Part shown: positions 1 to 8,747 of the stretch, in pieces
How positions within the stretch are numbered: position 1 is the stretch's first letter
Layout: each line of letters opens with the position of its first letter
Source of the DNA: Gymnopilus junonius
Taxonomy: Eukaryota > Basidiomycota > Agaricomycetes > Agaricales > Galerinaceae
Assembly: GCA_015501075.1 (NCBI GenBank)
Contig: JADNYJ010000816.1
Coordinates: forward strand, 1-12,505
Direction of reading: 5' to 3'
Length of the DNA stretch: 12,505 nucleotides
The notes under the pieces: generated by a model
The model's database searches: none
What the model was told of the DNA's origin: nothing
Seen by the model: the letters and a program-made list of their open reading frames with translations, nothing else
Program-made: the position numbers and the translations under genes

Positions 1-1226
1 ATGCCGGAGATATTTCCCAAAGAAGGCGCTACATGAGTGTGACATACTGCAGGTGCCGGTGCCGAAAATAAGCGAGAATATTTATTTCCCATCTCGAATG
101 AGGAAGTCATCAGAAGTCATCGACACGGCGGCGTCACAGCCACCTCCACTTCGGCCAATTGCTATAGAAACTTGAAGACAACGACGTCAATTCCGTCGTA
201 CAGACTAGCTTTCTCTTTCTTATACCTTGAGAAATTCTGGGGCTCCAAGATACATACCTGCTACTGTGCTGGATCTCGTTCAGGTCCTCACTTTCTTAGT
301 ACGCCGGTCTACTGTCGTCGGACAATTGTCTGAAGTTTTGAACGACTCCAATTGTATTGGATCTGTTGCTTTACATAGGCGCGACTATCCTACGCCTTGT
401 GCGCCTTGCAGTCTCGATTCACGCCATCCGGGTTTATCTGCGGCACGAAGTGTGGCACCTCGAACTGGTCCCACTGTCCTTCCGCTGGTCAACAACCGAA
501 AATCGGGCAGATTGCTGAATGAGCAAGTGCAGTGTGCACAAGCAATTGGAGAGAAGGTATTCTGGGATGTCATCAAAATTTTGGTTTCATGCACGTTTTT
601 GGCATCCGAGTCTCTCCGAAGGGAATTGCCAAAAATTCCCTATTCTGGTGTGTCAGGACTTAGTTCGTTATCAATTACTGGCGCAGAGTAAATTTGGTGG
701 TTCGCCTAGCGACAAATGATAAATCGATGTCGCGAAGTAGCTGGATAATGGCCTACTTGATGCTCGGCTTTTCAGTTTAGGTAAATGAAGTTACCGGAGG
801 TTTATCCTGGTTAAAGATATTGTGCGTAACTTCATAAACACCGGAATGAAAGGGTTACTCTGTGTGTTATTCAATCGGAGGATGCTAGAATCTCAAATGT
901 GTGCCGATGATGGAACTTGGCAAGCCAAAGTATGCAAAGATCGTATGCACTCTGAGCTGTGGTACAGTACCTTTAAGGATATTCTACTTACGAATCAGAC
1001 AAGTAGATCTGACTCCTGAGCCTAGCATGCATAGCATTAAACCCGAATGTGAAGTCGCCAACCACGGTTGTCTCGAGTGAGCACTGTACTGACAGAGCCG
1101 AACATCTGAGCGTTAAGCGACAATGACCTCTTCATCGATAATCCCAGTACTTATCGTATTCAAACAAGCCGAAGAATGGGTGCATTTTAATATCATTCCG
1201 ATGAGTTGTTACTACACTACATACCC
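1..1226. other. Left flank with no supportable gene
   Basis: No conserved protein is recognised on either strand. The longest open frame, 227-691 on the plus strand, has no ATG and reads as low-conservation sequence. A different plus frame at 342-518 gives a 58-residue hydrophobic stretch that starts right after a stop codon. On the minus strand an ATG at 110-108 opens a frame that is still open at base 1 (36 codons), which could be the start of a gene lying to the left, but this is short enough to be chance. Small structures present are a direct repeat of GAAGTCATC at 103-111 and 113-121, an 8-bp hairpin at 620-641, and a 10-bp inverted repeat at 785-794 and 826-835. The stretch probably includes the SHQ1 3' untranslated region just left of 1227. 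Confidence 0.6.
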
Positions 1227-2908
1227 TCAGTCATCGAGCTCCTCGTCATCGCTGTCGGTCTCTCTATCAAGGGCTTGGGAGGCAGCTTTTTCAATCTCTT
1301 GAAGACCCCACCCAATGGAATGTCTGTTGACTTTCACTTCCGTCAAACTCTTCCCCAATACAGCCAATGTTTCATCACTGGATACAAAAAACAATTAGAC
1401 AAGTCGCGGCAAAGACCACCGGTGTTAATATCCAGAGAAGAAAAACGCTTACTCTGCATCGGCTTGAACCCAAACACAAAGATCGTCCAGCCAGATTTTG
1501 CTGTAGACGTAATAGACATCGTGGTGATCCAGAATGTCTTTCATCTCTAGAAGACATCTTGTGACCATCCGCTTGCCTTTTTTAATAAGACTAGCGACAT
1601 CTCGCCGACAGCTTTCTGCCAGTGCAAAAGAACGATAAAGGGGAAATGTCAGAGAGCGTCGGTACGACGGCAAGAGTGCCTCTCCGAGTTCAGTGGCTGA
1701 GAAAACATGAGGCCCTCCACTGTAGTGGTCAGAGTGTGGAGGGTCCAAGGATGTAAAGGCAGGGGTCAGATTGCATATGGTCCATGCGCTCTCTGGCGTA
1801 GGGTCGCACTGAGTAGTCCGGGAATCGTAAATGTATGAAAATAGAAGGGTAATGAGGGCCAGATAAAGGTCATGTGTCTGACCGTCTGTTGCGAGATCTA
1901 GCCGGGGGGGCGGATCAGAGGCCAAATGCTAAAGAGACAAATAGGAAGAGAGGGTGATAACGAACATTCTTTACGAGGCAAACGCAGCATGGTCATATTT
2001 TCTTTCTCCGTGTATTGTACCGGATTGGAATCCGTAACGTGAGGATGTTTCCAAGCCATTAATTCCTGAATGTATTCATCATCAATGAAATCAGCCCTAG
2101 AAATCATGGAGTAACACTAAATTAGTTATATGAAAGATTGAGTTTCGACTTACATGTAGTGTTCTTCGTCAAATTTTCCGTCCTCATGCTTAATTCTTCT
2201 AGACCGGCGCTCTGCCTTGCTGCAAACCTCAGCATCATCACTGAGCTCGTTCACTTCGTTCTCTGTATTAGTGGCATGCTTAAGATAGCCAGAGTGCATG
2301 TCCAAAAAGCCGTAGCGCACTTGCGGCGAGATGTTGAGAGGATGTAAGGGAGAAGGGACTTCTTGCGGTAGTTGCCAGTCATTTTTGGCCGCTGGACAAG
2401 AACCTTTCAGTACACAAACATTAAAACATTTAGAACAAAGTGCACCTTGCATGAGTTCCTGATGCTCTAAAGATAGAGCTTGCGTTCTTTCCACCAGGTC
2501 GTCTGCCGATAGAATGTCTGACGATAAAACTTCAATTAATGGCGGTTCTTGGACGGGCTTCCTTGGTGCCAAAAGTTTGGCGAGGAGGTCAAGGTCGTCA
2601 AAGGTTTCTCCTTTGTTTTCCTTGGTCAGAGTGATAGTGAGGGTCCCTGAGCTCGGGTCATAGTTAGCAGAAGAGTTCTCGTCTTCGACCAGTGTTTTCG
2701 AGAAATTCAGCCGGAGAAAGTATGGGTTAACGTAGATAGTAACTAAAGTGTCATCGACATTGATTTCAACGTCGGCTGCCTACTTCGTTTGACAATAAGC
2801 TAGGGCATCGAAGAGGCAAGAGGTAAGGCGTACTCGAATAGAAGGGCAATGTATCGACACGATGATCGCATTCTCCGTCTGACTACAGCTGAAGCGCGGT
2901 GTAATCAT
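1227..2908 (-). CDS. SHQ1: SHQ1, H/ACA snoRNP assembly chaperone
   Basis: Shq1 binds the pseudouridine synthase Cbf5/dyskerin as an RNA mimic and escorts it into H/ACA ribonucleoproteins. Six exons are proposed on the minus strand: 2908-2834, 2779-2446, 2391-2154, 2096-1966, 1897-1453 and 1377-1227, giving 457 residues (yeast Shq1 is about 507). The N-terminus MITPRFS matches the yeast protein start and fixes the ATG; it opens a CS/Hsp20-like domain that ends near the VNPYFLRLNF segment. The C-terminal Shq1 domain is clear: YLRDY-like acidic linker, YRRSLTFPLYRSFALAE at about 338-354 and VYYVYSKIWLDDLCVW at about 387-402, then an acidic tail. Introns are 54, 54, 57, 68 and 75 nt. The second (2445-2392) is stop-free and in frame, so it could be missed. 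No frame break is needed. It diverges from TRP2 across 237 bp. Identification is firm; the exact second intron is inferred. Confidence 0.93.
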
Positions 2909-3145
2909 GGTAAATACAGGAAAAAAGGTGGCTTGGATAATGGATTATGTAGTCTGTTCAATTGATCCGTTCAAATTTACGTGTTGTGCATGTTCGACGA
3001 TGGAGGTGAGTCAAGTGAAAGATTACTCCGACGACCAAATACTAACTTAACATCTTGTCATATCCGACATATCTATTCCGCCTGCGTTTTGTACATGAAC
3101 TAGCCTTCATTCCTTTATTCCAAGGATATATTCGCTGCAATTACT
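2909..3145. promoter_or_regulatory. Shared divergent promoter SHQ1 / TRP2
   Basis: This is the 237-bp gap between the SHQ1 ATG (minus strand) and the TRP2 ATG (plus strand), so it must hold both promoters and both 5' leaders. A perfect TGAGTCA lies at 3007-3013. A TACTAAC branch-point-like sequence at 3040-3046 with a GTGAGT at 3006-3011 also allows a 5' leader intron (to an AG at 3102-3103), but the distance from branch to acceptor would be long for this gene set. No clear TATA box was identified. Confidence 0.6.
3007..3013. promoter_or_regulatory. Gcn4/Cpc1-type site TGAGTCA
   Basis: TGAGTCA is one of the two forms of the TGASTCA element bound by Gcn4/Cpc1 bZIP regulators of general amino-acid control, known to drive tryptophan genes in other fungi. 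It lies about 139 bp upstream of the TRP2 ATG. A second copy, TGACTCA at 3204-3210, sits at the end of the first TRP2 intron. The motif is short and about one or two copies are expected by chance in the window, so the support is positional. Confidence 0.4.
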
Positions 3146-4916
3146 ATGGATCCACAGGTTCGTTCGTAATATGCACCATATTGGTACTACCTGACTGTCG
3201 ACTTGACTCAGACACTACGGCATTTCCTTCTCTTGATACAGTAAAGAACTTAATCTTGAATGAAAAACGAGGAAACTGCGTTCAGTATATGTTGAACTTC
3301 CCGCCGATCTTATAACACCATGCGTGGCATACCTTCGTATCGCAAAAGATTCAAAGTACAGCTTCCTGCTTGAGTCTGTGATCGCAGGAGAGAATGTCGC
3401 TCGATACAGTTTCATCGGGGCTGGTGCGTCGATGAACAAGCCTTTATAAACATATTCTTTAATTGCGACTTTCTCCCCGATTTTAGATCCTTGAAGATAA
3501 TTAAAACTGGTCTGGAGAAGAGTATACAGGCGATCCTATGCTTGCATTGCAGAAAGAGCTCGCCCTACATCAATATATCAAAATACCTGAGGTGCCGACG
3601 TTCACTGGAGGAGCTATTGGATATGTCTCGTACGACTGCATTCAGCACTTTGAGCCCAAGACGAAATGCAATCTTGATGATCCTCTTCAGATCCCTGAAG
3701 CCGTCTTCATGCTCGTGGACACACTCCTTATCTATGACCACATCTTCCAATCCTTGAAAGTTGTATCCCACGTCTTCATACCAAAGAATTCTATTTCGGC
3801 CAGTGCGGCCAATCTGGCCTTCGTGTACCAAACTGCTGTCTCAAAGGCACGTCGACTAGCCAAGCAACTGCTCTCAAGTAGTATTCCTGAGCCACGACAA
3901 CCTCCAATCGTTTTAGGAAATGAGGCAGTTTCTAATGTCGGGAAGGCTGGATATGAAGGTTTCGTGACCACTTTGAAGAAACATATTGTTGCTGGTGACA
4001 TAATTCAAGCTGTGCCTTCTCAACGACTTGCGAGGCCGACCAGTCTACACCCATTCAATGCGTACCGCCACCTCCGCCAAGTAAATCCTTCTCCCTATAT
4101 GTTCTATCTGGATTGCGGGATCTTCAGTTAGTTGGAGCAAGTCCTGAGACATTGTGCAAGGTGGAAAAGAATGTGGTGTACAACCACGCCATTGCTGGCA
4201 CAATCAAGAGAGGAAAAACACCGGAAGGTTAGTCACGACGTTTCAATGACGTCGTATCTATGTATCTATGTACTGAAAATATTTCCGTTTAGAGGACGAG
4301 AAATTGGGTGCCATTCTCCTGGCCTCCGAGAAAGACCGAGCAGAGCACATCATGCTCGTGGATTTGGCTCGGAACGACGTGAACCGCGTCTGCCAACCGA
4401 AGACCGTCAAGGTTGATCATCTGATGAAGGTTGAGAAATTTAGCCATGTTATTCATTTGACCTCCCAAGTCTCTGGTGTGTTGAGGAACGGGATGACACG
4501 GTAAGCTTGTCTTCAATCCCCGATCCTGCCAAACTTTTGTTGCTCATCTTCGGACAAGGTTCGATGCATTTCGATCTATATTCCCTGCTGGGACCGTTTC
4601 AGGAGCACCCAAAATTAAAGCAATCCAGATTATCTCGTCTTTAGAAAAAGAAAAGCGTGGTGTATATGCTGGCGCTGTCGGCCGCTTTGACTTTGCCGAC
4701 GATGAGATGGACACTTGCATAGCCATTAGAACCATGACATTCAAAGACGGTGTCGCATATTTGCAGGCAGGTGGAGGTATTGTATTCGATAGTGTTGAAG
4801 AAGAGGAGTACATTGAAACCATCAACAAACTCGGTGGTAACGTCAGAGCCCTTGAAGAAGCTGAGCGTGAGCCTTTATACTCTCGCACTTTTCTCGATGC
4901 TAATGGCAGAAATTAG
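3146..4916 (+). CDS. TRP2: TRP2, anthranilate synthase component I (frame broken four times as read)
   Basis: Converts chorismate plus ammonia (from the glutamine amidotransferase partner) to anthranilate, the first committed step of tryptophan synthesis. Exons proposed: 3146-3161, 3212-3423, 3487-4227, 4293-4500, 4559-4916. Visible family motifs are LLES (about residues 58-61, part of the tryptophan feedback site), [55 protein letters not shown] and [10 protein letters not shown]. The reading frame must shift by one missing base near 3283, 3491, 3512 and 4117. If each is compensated the protein is 512 residues, against 507 in yeast. The ATG at 3146 with a donor at 3162 keeps the first junction in frame. 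It ends 88 bp from the convergent uS2m gene. Identity is certain; whether it is functional depends on whether the four breaks are sequence errors. Confidence 0.96.
3162..3211 (+). other. First TRP2 intron with tandem donors
   Basis: Two identical GTTCGT donors lie four bases apart, at 3158 and 3162, before a single acceptor ending at 3211. Only the 3162 donor joins the ATG exon in frame to the conserved PSLD..VKNLI segment. Use of 3158 would run into a stop within about 15 codons. The acceptor region also contains TGACTCA at 3204-3210, a Gcn4-type motif that may be coincidental to the splice site. Confidence 0.55.
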
Positions 4917-5004
4917 GGTACTGGTATAAAATACAACAAAATCAAGCGGCTAAGAAATCTGTCCCAACACGGAATGTATAGATTAATCTTTATGGAATTA
5001 TGTA
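4917..5004. other. Convergent junction TRP2 / uS2m
   Basis: Only 88 AT-rich bases separate the TRP2 stop (TAG, 4914-4916) from the uS2m stop (TAA on the minus strand, 5007-5005). The two 3' untranslated regions must lie within or overlap across this gap. No canonical AATAAA was seen in it on either strand. Confidence 0.7.
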
Positions 5005-6008
5005 TTAGGCATCATCTTCCTGTGCTTCAGCTATATACCGTCTTGTTTTCTGCCTTGATATTTTTTCTCGCCTTTTAAGTTCTGCTATTGTGTCTGCTTG
5101 ATGCAGTGCAACACCCTCCCTCCCTGCAATACTGAGTACGCCAGCAATCAATTCTGCAGCTCTCGTATTTTCGTCATTGGCTGGGATAGGATACATCACC
5201 AAGCGCGGGTCCACGTTCGAATCAATGATTCCAATTGTTGGTATATTCTCAGCTGCGCATTCCTTGATTGCAATTGTGTTCTGAAGAGGGTTGAGAATGA
5301 TTGCCAGGTCTGGTATCATCCTTGTCTTTTCGATCACGCTCTCGCCAAAGAATTGACGTCGGTTGGATAGCGTACCCGGAAGCCACCGCTCACCAACATG
5401 AAAGCCTTGCCTTTCTAAGCGTTGAGATGCCTTGGTGACAATAGGTCTGAGGTCCGATCTGGTGCCAATGAAGACGATGATCCCGCCTGCACGCGCGACA
5501 GCTCGGGTGAGGTTTGCAGCTCGACGGAGCAGAGGAAGGGTATGGTCGAGATCAATGATAGTAATGCCTGCACGCGTCCCGTAGGCATAGGGAACGAAAT
5601 TGGGGTTCATTCTAGTGGACGCATGTCCGAAGTGGGCACCAGCAGCAAGAAGGGCGGAAATTGTTGCATTTGCCTGTGGTTTATGAAGACCATCTCTTAT
5701 TTTCCAAGAGTTATCGGCATTTTGTGTAGACCCATATGGCTCGAAGAGCTTGACTGCACGCAAAGGTTTCTAAGCATTTGAAAAGGGAAAAAAAGTTCAG
5801 AAAAATACCAACAAAGTAATTGCTGTTCGGCTCGTCGCTCTCTGAAGGCATACCAGTCTTCTGGTGTCTCCAGAGGCCTGTTCGCCTCAGGGTCCACCTC
5901 AGTAGACTGATAACGAGCAATTACTCTGCTTCGACTCGCAGAGTTTTTGAGTGATTTCGAAGAACAGCGGGCAGCAGCCAGCCATGGCCGGATTGCTGGC
6001 TGGGACAT
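5005..6008 (-). CDS. MRP4: Mitochondrial small-subunit ribosomal protein uS2m (bacterial S2 family)
   Basis: Structural protein of the mitochondrial 37S ribosomal subunit. Two exons, 6008-5813 and 5753-5005, give 314 residues. The S2 core is plain: LLAAGAHFGHAS near the start of the domain, MNPNFVPYAYGTRAGITIIDLDHTL, GGIIVFIGTR, ERWLPGTLSNRRQFF, PDLAIILNP, and NIPTIGIIDSNVDPRLVMYPIPANDE. The first 35 or so residues (from MSQPAIRPW) are rich in Arg, Ser and Ala with almost no acids, as expected of a mitochondrial targeting peptide. An in-frame ATG at 6071 would add an acidic stretch and is less likely. The 59-nt intron uses GTTGGT and a GCAG acceptor at 5754; the nearer TTAG does not keep frame. 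It lacks any frame break, and it diverges from SSB. The exact exon junction is the least certain part. Confidence 0.93.
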
Positions 6009-6155
6009 CGCTTGACAGGAAGAGGTGGGATGTGGCTGTGCGAAATTCAGATCAGTGCTTAGGTCAGCCATCGATTTTTTTTCCGCCGTTCGTTCACCTT
6101 AATCTTGACCACAACCCACGACCCACTCATCCCTCCTTCTTCATACACAAAAAAA
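6009..6155. promoter_or_regulatory. Shared divergent promoter uS2m / SSB
   Basis: These 147 bp separate the ATGs of uS2m (minus) and SSB (plus). The SSB side is pyrimidine-rich (CTCATCCCTCCTTCTTCAT) and ends in a run of seven A immediately before the ATG, a leader style typical of strongly expressed fungal genes. No array of alternating GAA/TTC units (heat-shock element) was seen, which agrees with SSB being regulated with the translation machinery and not as a stress Hsp70. Confidence 0.6.
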
Positions 6156-8433
6156 ATGGCCTCCGAAGATGTCTTTGATGGCGCCATTGGCATTGATCTC
6201 GGTACCACCTACTCGTATGGCGACTTTCTGCCTCTACTTTTCCGCATTCTGAACCTTTTTCTCCTGTCAGTTGTGTTGGTGTCTGGCAAAATGACCGTGT
6301 TGAAATCATTGCCAATGACCGTGAGTGTGTTCTATTACTCATTGTAAGCTCATGCTGAAATTTTTACGCAGAGGGTAACCGAACAACGCCTTCATATGTC
6401 GCCTTCTCTGCTGAGGAGCGTTTGATTGGTGATGCCGCCAAGAACCAGGCTGCCATGAACCCCCGTAACACTGTCTTCGATGCTAAGCGCCTCATTGGTC
6501 GCCGCTTCGAGTACGTACTCATTCTTGCCCTTTCAGCGACTCAAACTTATTCTCTCTGGTTAGTGACCCTGATGTTAAGAAGGTTAGTAAAGTTTGGGCA
6601 CATTGTCACGGACCCGTATACAAATTTTTGCATTTCTAGGATATGACACACTGGCCTTTCGAGGTCGTTGAAAAGGAGGGATCTCCTCTCATTAAGGTCC
6701 AGTACCTCGGAGAGGACAAGACCTTCAGCCCCCAAGAAATTTCTTCTATGGTTCTCTCTAAAATGAAGGAAATTTCGGAAGCTAAGCTCGGCAAGACCGT
6801 GAAAAAGCCGTCGTCACGTGCGTTGTTTACCCGGCAAAATTTCCATATTCAAAACTCACCTCCTTGCAGTGTCCCTGCCTACTTCAATGATTCTCAACGT
6901 CTTGCCACCAAGGATGCCGGTGCCATCGCTGGTCTTGATGTTCTTCGTATCATCAACGAGCCCACTGCTGCTGCCATTGCTTATGGTCTCGACCGCCAGT
7001 CCAAGGCTGAGAAGAACGTTCTCATCTTCGATCTCGGAGGAGGAACTTTCGATGTCTCTCTCTTGAACATCAGCGGTGGTATCTTTGCTGTCAAGGCCAC
7101 TGCCGGAGATACTCACTTGGGTGGTGAGGATTTCGACAATACCCTCTTGGATCACTTCAAGAACGAGTTCAAGAAGAAGACCAAGCTCGACATCTCCGAG
7201 GATGCTCGTGCTCTCCGTCGTCTCCGCAGCGCTTGCGAGCGTGCCAAGAGGACTCTCTCCTCTGTCACCCAAACCACCATTGAGGTTGACTCTCTGTACC
7301 AGGTTTGTCATCGTTCTCATTTTTGCCTTACATTTTTTTACTCATGTGCACATACAGGGTGAGGACTTCTCTGCCAACATCACCCGTGCTCGTTTCGAGG
7401 AGATCAATGCTACCCTCTTCAAGTCCACCCTTGAACCCGTCGAGAAGGTCTTGAAGGACGCAAAGATGTCCCGCGAGAAGGTCGACGATATCGTCCTTGT
7501 TGGTGGCTCTACCCGCATCCCCAAGATTCAATCTCTCGTCTCCGAATTCTTCGATGGCCGTCAATTGAACAAGTCCATTAACCCTGATGAGGCCGTTGCT
7601 TACGGTGCTGCTGTCCAGGCTGCCGTCCTTACTGGTCAAACCTCTGACCAGACCAAGGACCTTGTCCTTCTTGATGTTGCTCCTCTCTCCCTCGGTGTCG
7701 CCATGCAAGGTGACGTCTTTGGTGTTGTAGTACCCCGTAACACTCCCATCCCCACCAACAAGTCACGAACCTTCACCACTGTCGAGGATAACCAAACGAC
7801 CGTCACTTTCCCTGTGTATGTTCAACCTTTGATGTATTCGATATATATTTTACTCATCATCAATGTCATGTTAGCTATGAGGGTGAACGTACTCAATGCC
7901 GTGATAACCGTCTCCTCGGAGAGTTCGAGCTCACCGGCATTCCTCCCATGCCCCGTGGCCAAGCCGAGCTTGTCACTACCTTCGAGGTTGATGCTAACGG
8001 TCTCTTGAAGGTCTCTGCTCAAGACCGTGCTTCTGGTCGCAAGGCATCTATCAGTATGTCTTTTTTTCAAAAACGCAAAAAAATCTCTGCTTATTTATTT
8101 TCAGGCATCACCAACTCTGTTGGCCGTCTCTCCACTGCCGAGATCGACCAAATGATCAAGGACGCTGAGCAATTCAAGGCTGCAGACAAGGAGTTCTCTG
8201 CCCGCCATGAGGCCAAGTCTGACCTCGAGGCTTATGTCCACCAAGTCGAGAGCACTATCACTTCACCAGAGATTGGCATGAAGCTCAAGCGCGGTGCTAA
8301 GGCTCAAGTCGAGGCTGAACTCGCTCGTGCTCTTGAGAAGCTCGAGATTGAGGAGTCGACTGCTGATGAGTTGAGGAAGGCTCAACTCGGCATCAAGCGT
8401 GCCCTCCAAAAAGCCACTGCTGGCATCCGGTAA
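6156..8433 (+). CDS. SSB1: SSB-type ribosome-associated Hsp70 chaperone (one frame break as read)
   Basis: Ssb binds nascent chains at the ribosome exit with the RAC (Zuo1-Ssz1) cochaperone. Nine exons: 6156-6214, 6271-6320, 6372-6510, 6564-6582, 6640-6817, 6870-7302, 7358-7815, 7875-8053, 8105-8433. The ATPase domain shows [49 protein letters not shown] and [11 protein letters not shown]. The substrate domain shows [10 protein letters not shown] and GIPPMPRG. The assignment to SSB, not SSA, rests on the missing C-terminal EEVD, the short C-terminus ending ATAGIR, and the length: 614 residues once a single missing base near 6802-6806 is allowed for (yeast Ssb1 is 613). Codon use is strongly biased to GTC, CTC, AAG and GAG, unlike its neighbours, and fits high expression. 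Exon 4 is only 19 nt. It is convergent with RFC2. Confidence 0.96.
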
Positions 8434-8747
8434 AGGCATTGGCGTGGTTGGTGTTTGAGTGTAGACGTCGTTCATCTTCTTTCATACTCTTGTTCTTTGC
8501 TGTTCTTTTTCCTCCATTCAGTCTCTTTTTTTTGCATATCAAGTGAAATTACAGCTGTGTATGATTTACCTGTGATTTCAGTAGCATCCCCTCCAAAAGC
8601 TGCATAATGACATGACGAATGCAAAGTAATGAAGTTTTGACGATGATTATTTTATGAAATGAATCTCGCTTGATTAAATGTGACATCTTAAACCAAAAAT
8701 ACAAGAGATAATCTACAATACAAAATGAAGAAGGTAGATGAGTTGGA
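8434..8747. other. Convergent junction SSB / RFC2, 314 bp
   Basis: The stop of SSB (TAA, 8431-8433) faces the stop of RFC2 (TAG on minus, 8750-8748). The sequence between holds T-rich stretches near 8500-8535 and A/T-rich sequence near 8640-8720, as expected for two fungal 3' untranslated regions. I see no gene, repeat or RNA in it. Confidence 0.7.

Noticed and set aside
1..110. Start of a minus-strand gene (ATG at 110-108)
   Set aside because: Only 36 open codons are visible with no recognisable domain. Chance alone could give this, so it is noted only in the flank entry.
227..691. 154-codon plus-strand frame as a gene
   Set aside because: It starts at TTG with a stop shortly upstream, has no in-frame ATG at its start and no recognisable domain. 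It is left as unassigned sequence.
2990..3103. Alternative TRP2 start at 2990 with a GTGAGT/TACTAAC intron
   Set aside because: It is frame-compatible but would add an N-terminus unlike the family. The GTGAGT overlaps a Gcn4-type site, and the branch-to-acceptor distance is long. A leader intron remains possible.
3146..4916. TRP2 as a definite pseudogene
   Set aside because: All lesions are single-base homopolymer-type, neighbours show the same kind, and there are no substitutions to stop codons or large deletions in conserved motifs.
5200..5240. tRNA-like GTTCGAATC at about 5214
   Set aside because: It lies within the conserved uS2m coding frame and has no acceptor or anticodon stem around it. 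No tRNA, CRISPR array or transposon was found elsewhere.
6009..6071. Upstream uS2m start at 6071
   Set aside because: It would put an acidic segment ahead of an otherwise typical basic mitochondrial targeting peptide.
6856..7320. 154-codon minus-strand open frame opposite SSB
   Set aside because: It is a shadow of the codon-biased SSB exons on the other strand, with no ATG-supported or conserved product.
6156..8433. Stress-type cytosolic Hsp70 (SSA)
   Set aside because: There is no C-terminal EEVD, the length and [19 protein letters not shown] tail match Ssb, and no heat-shock element is seen upstream.
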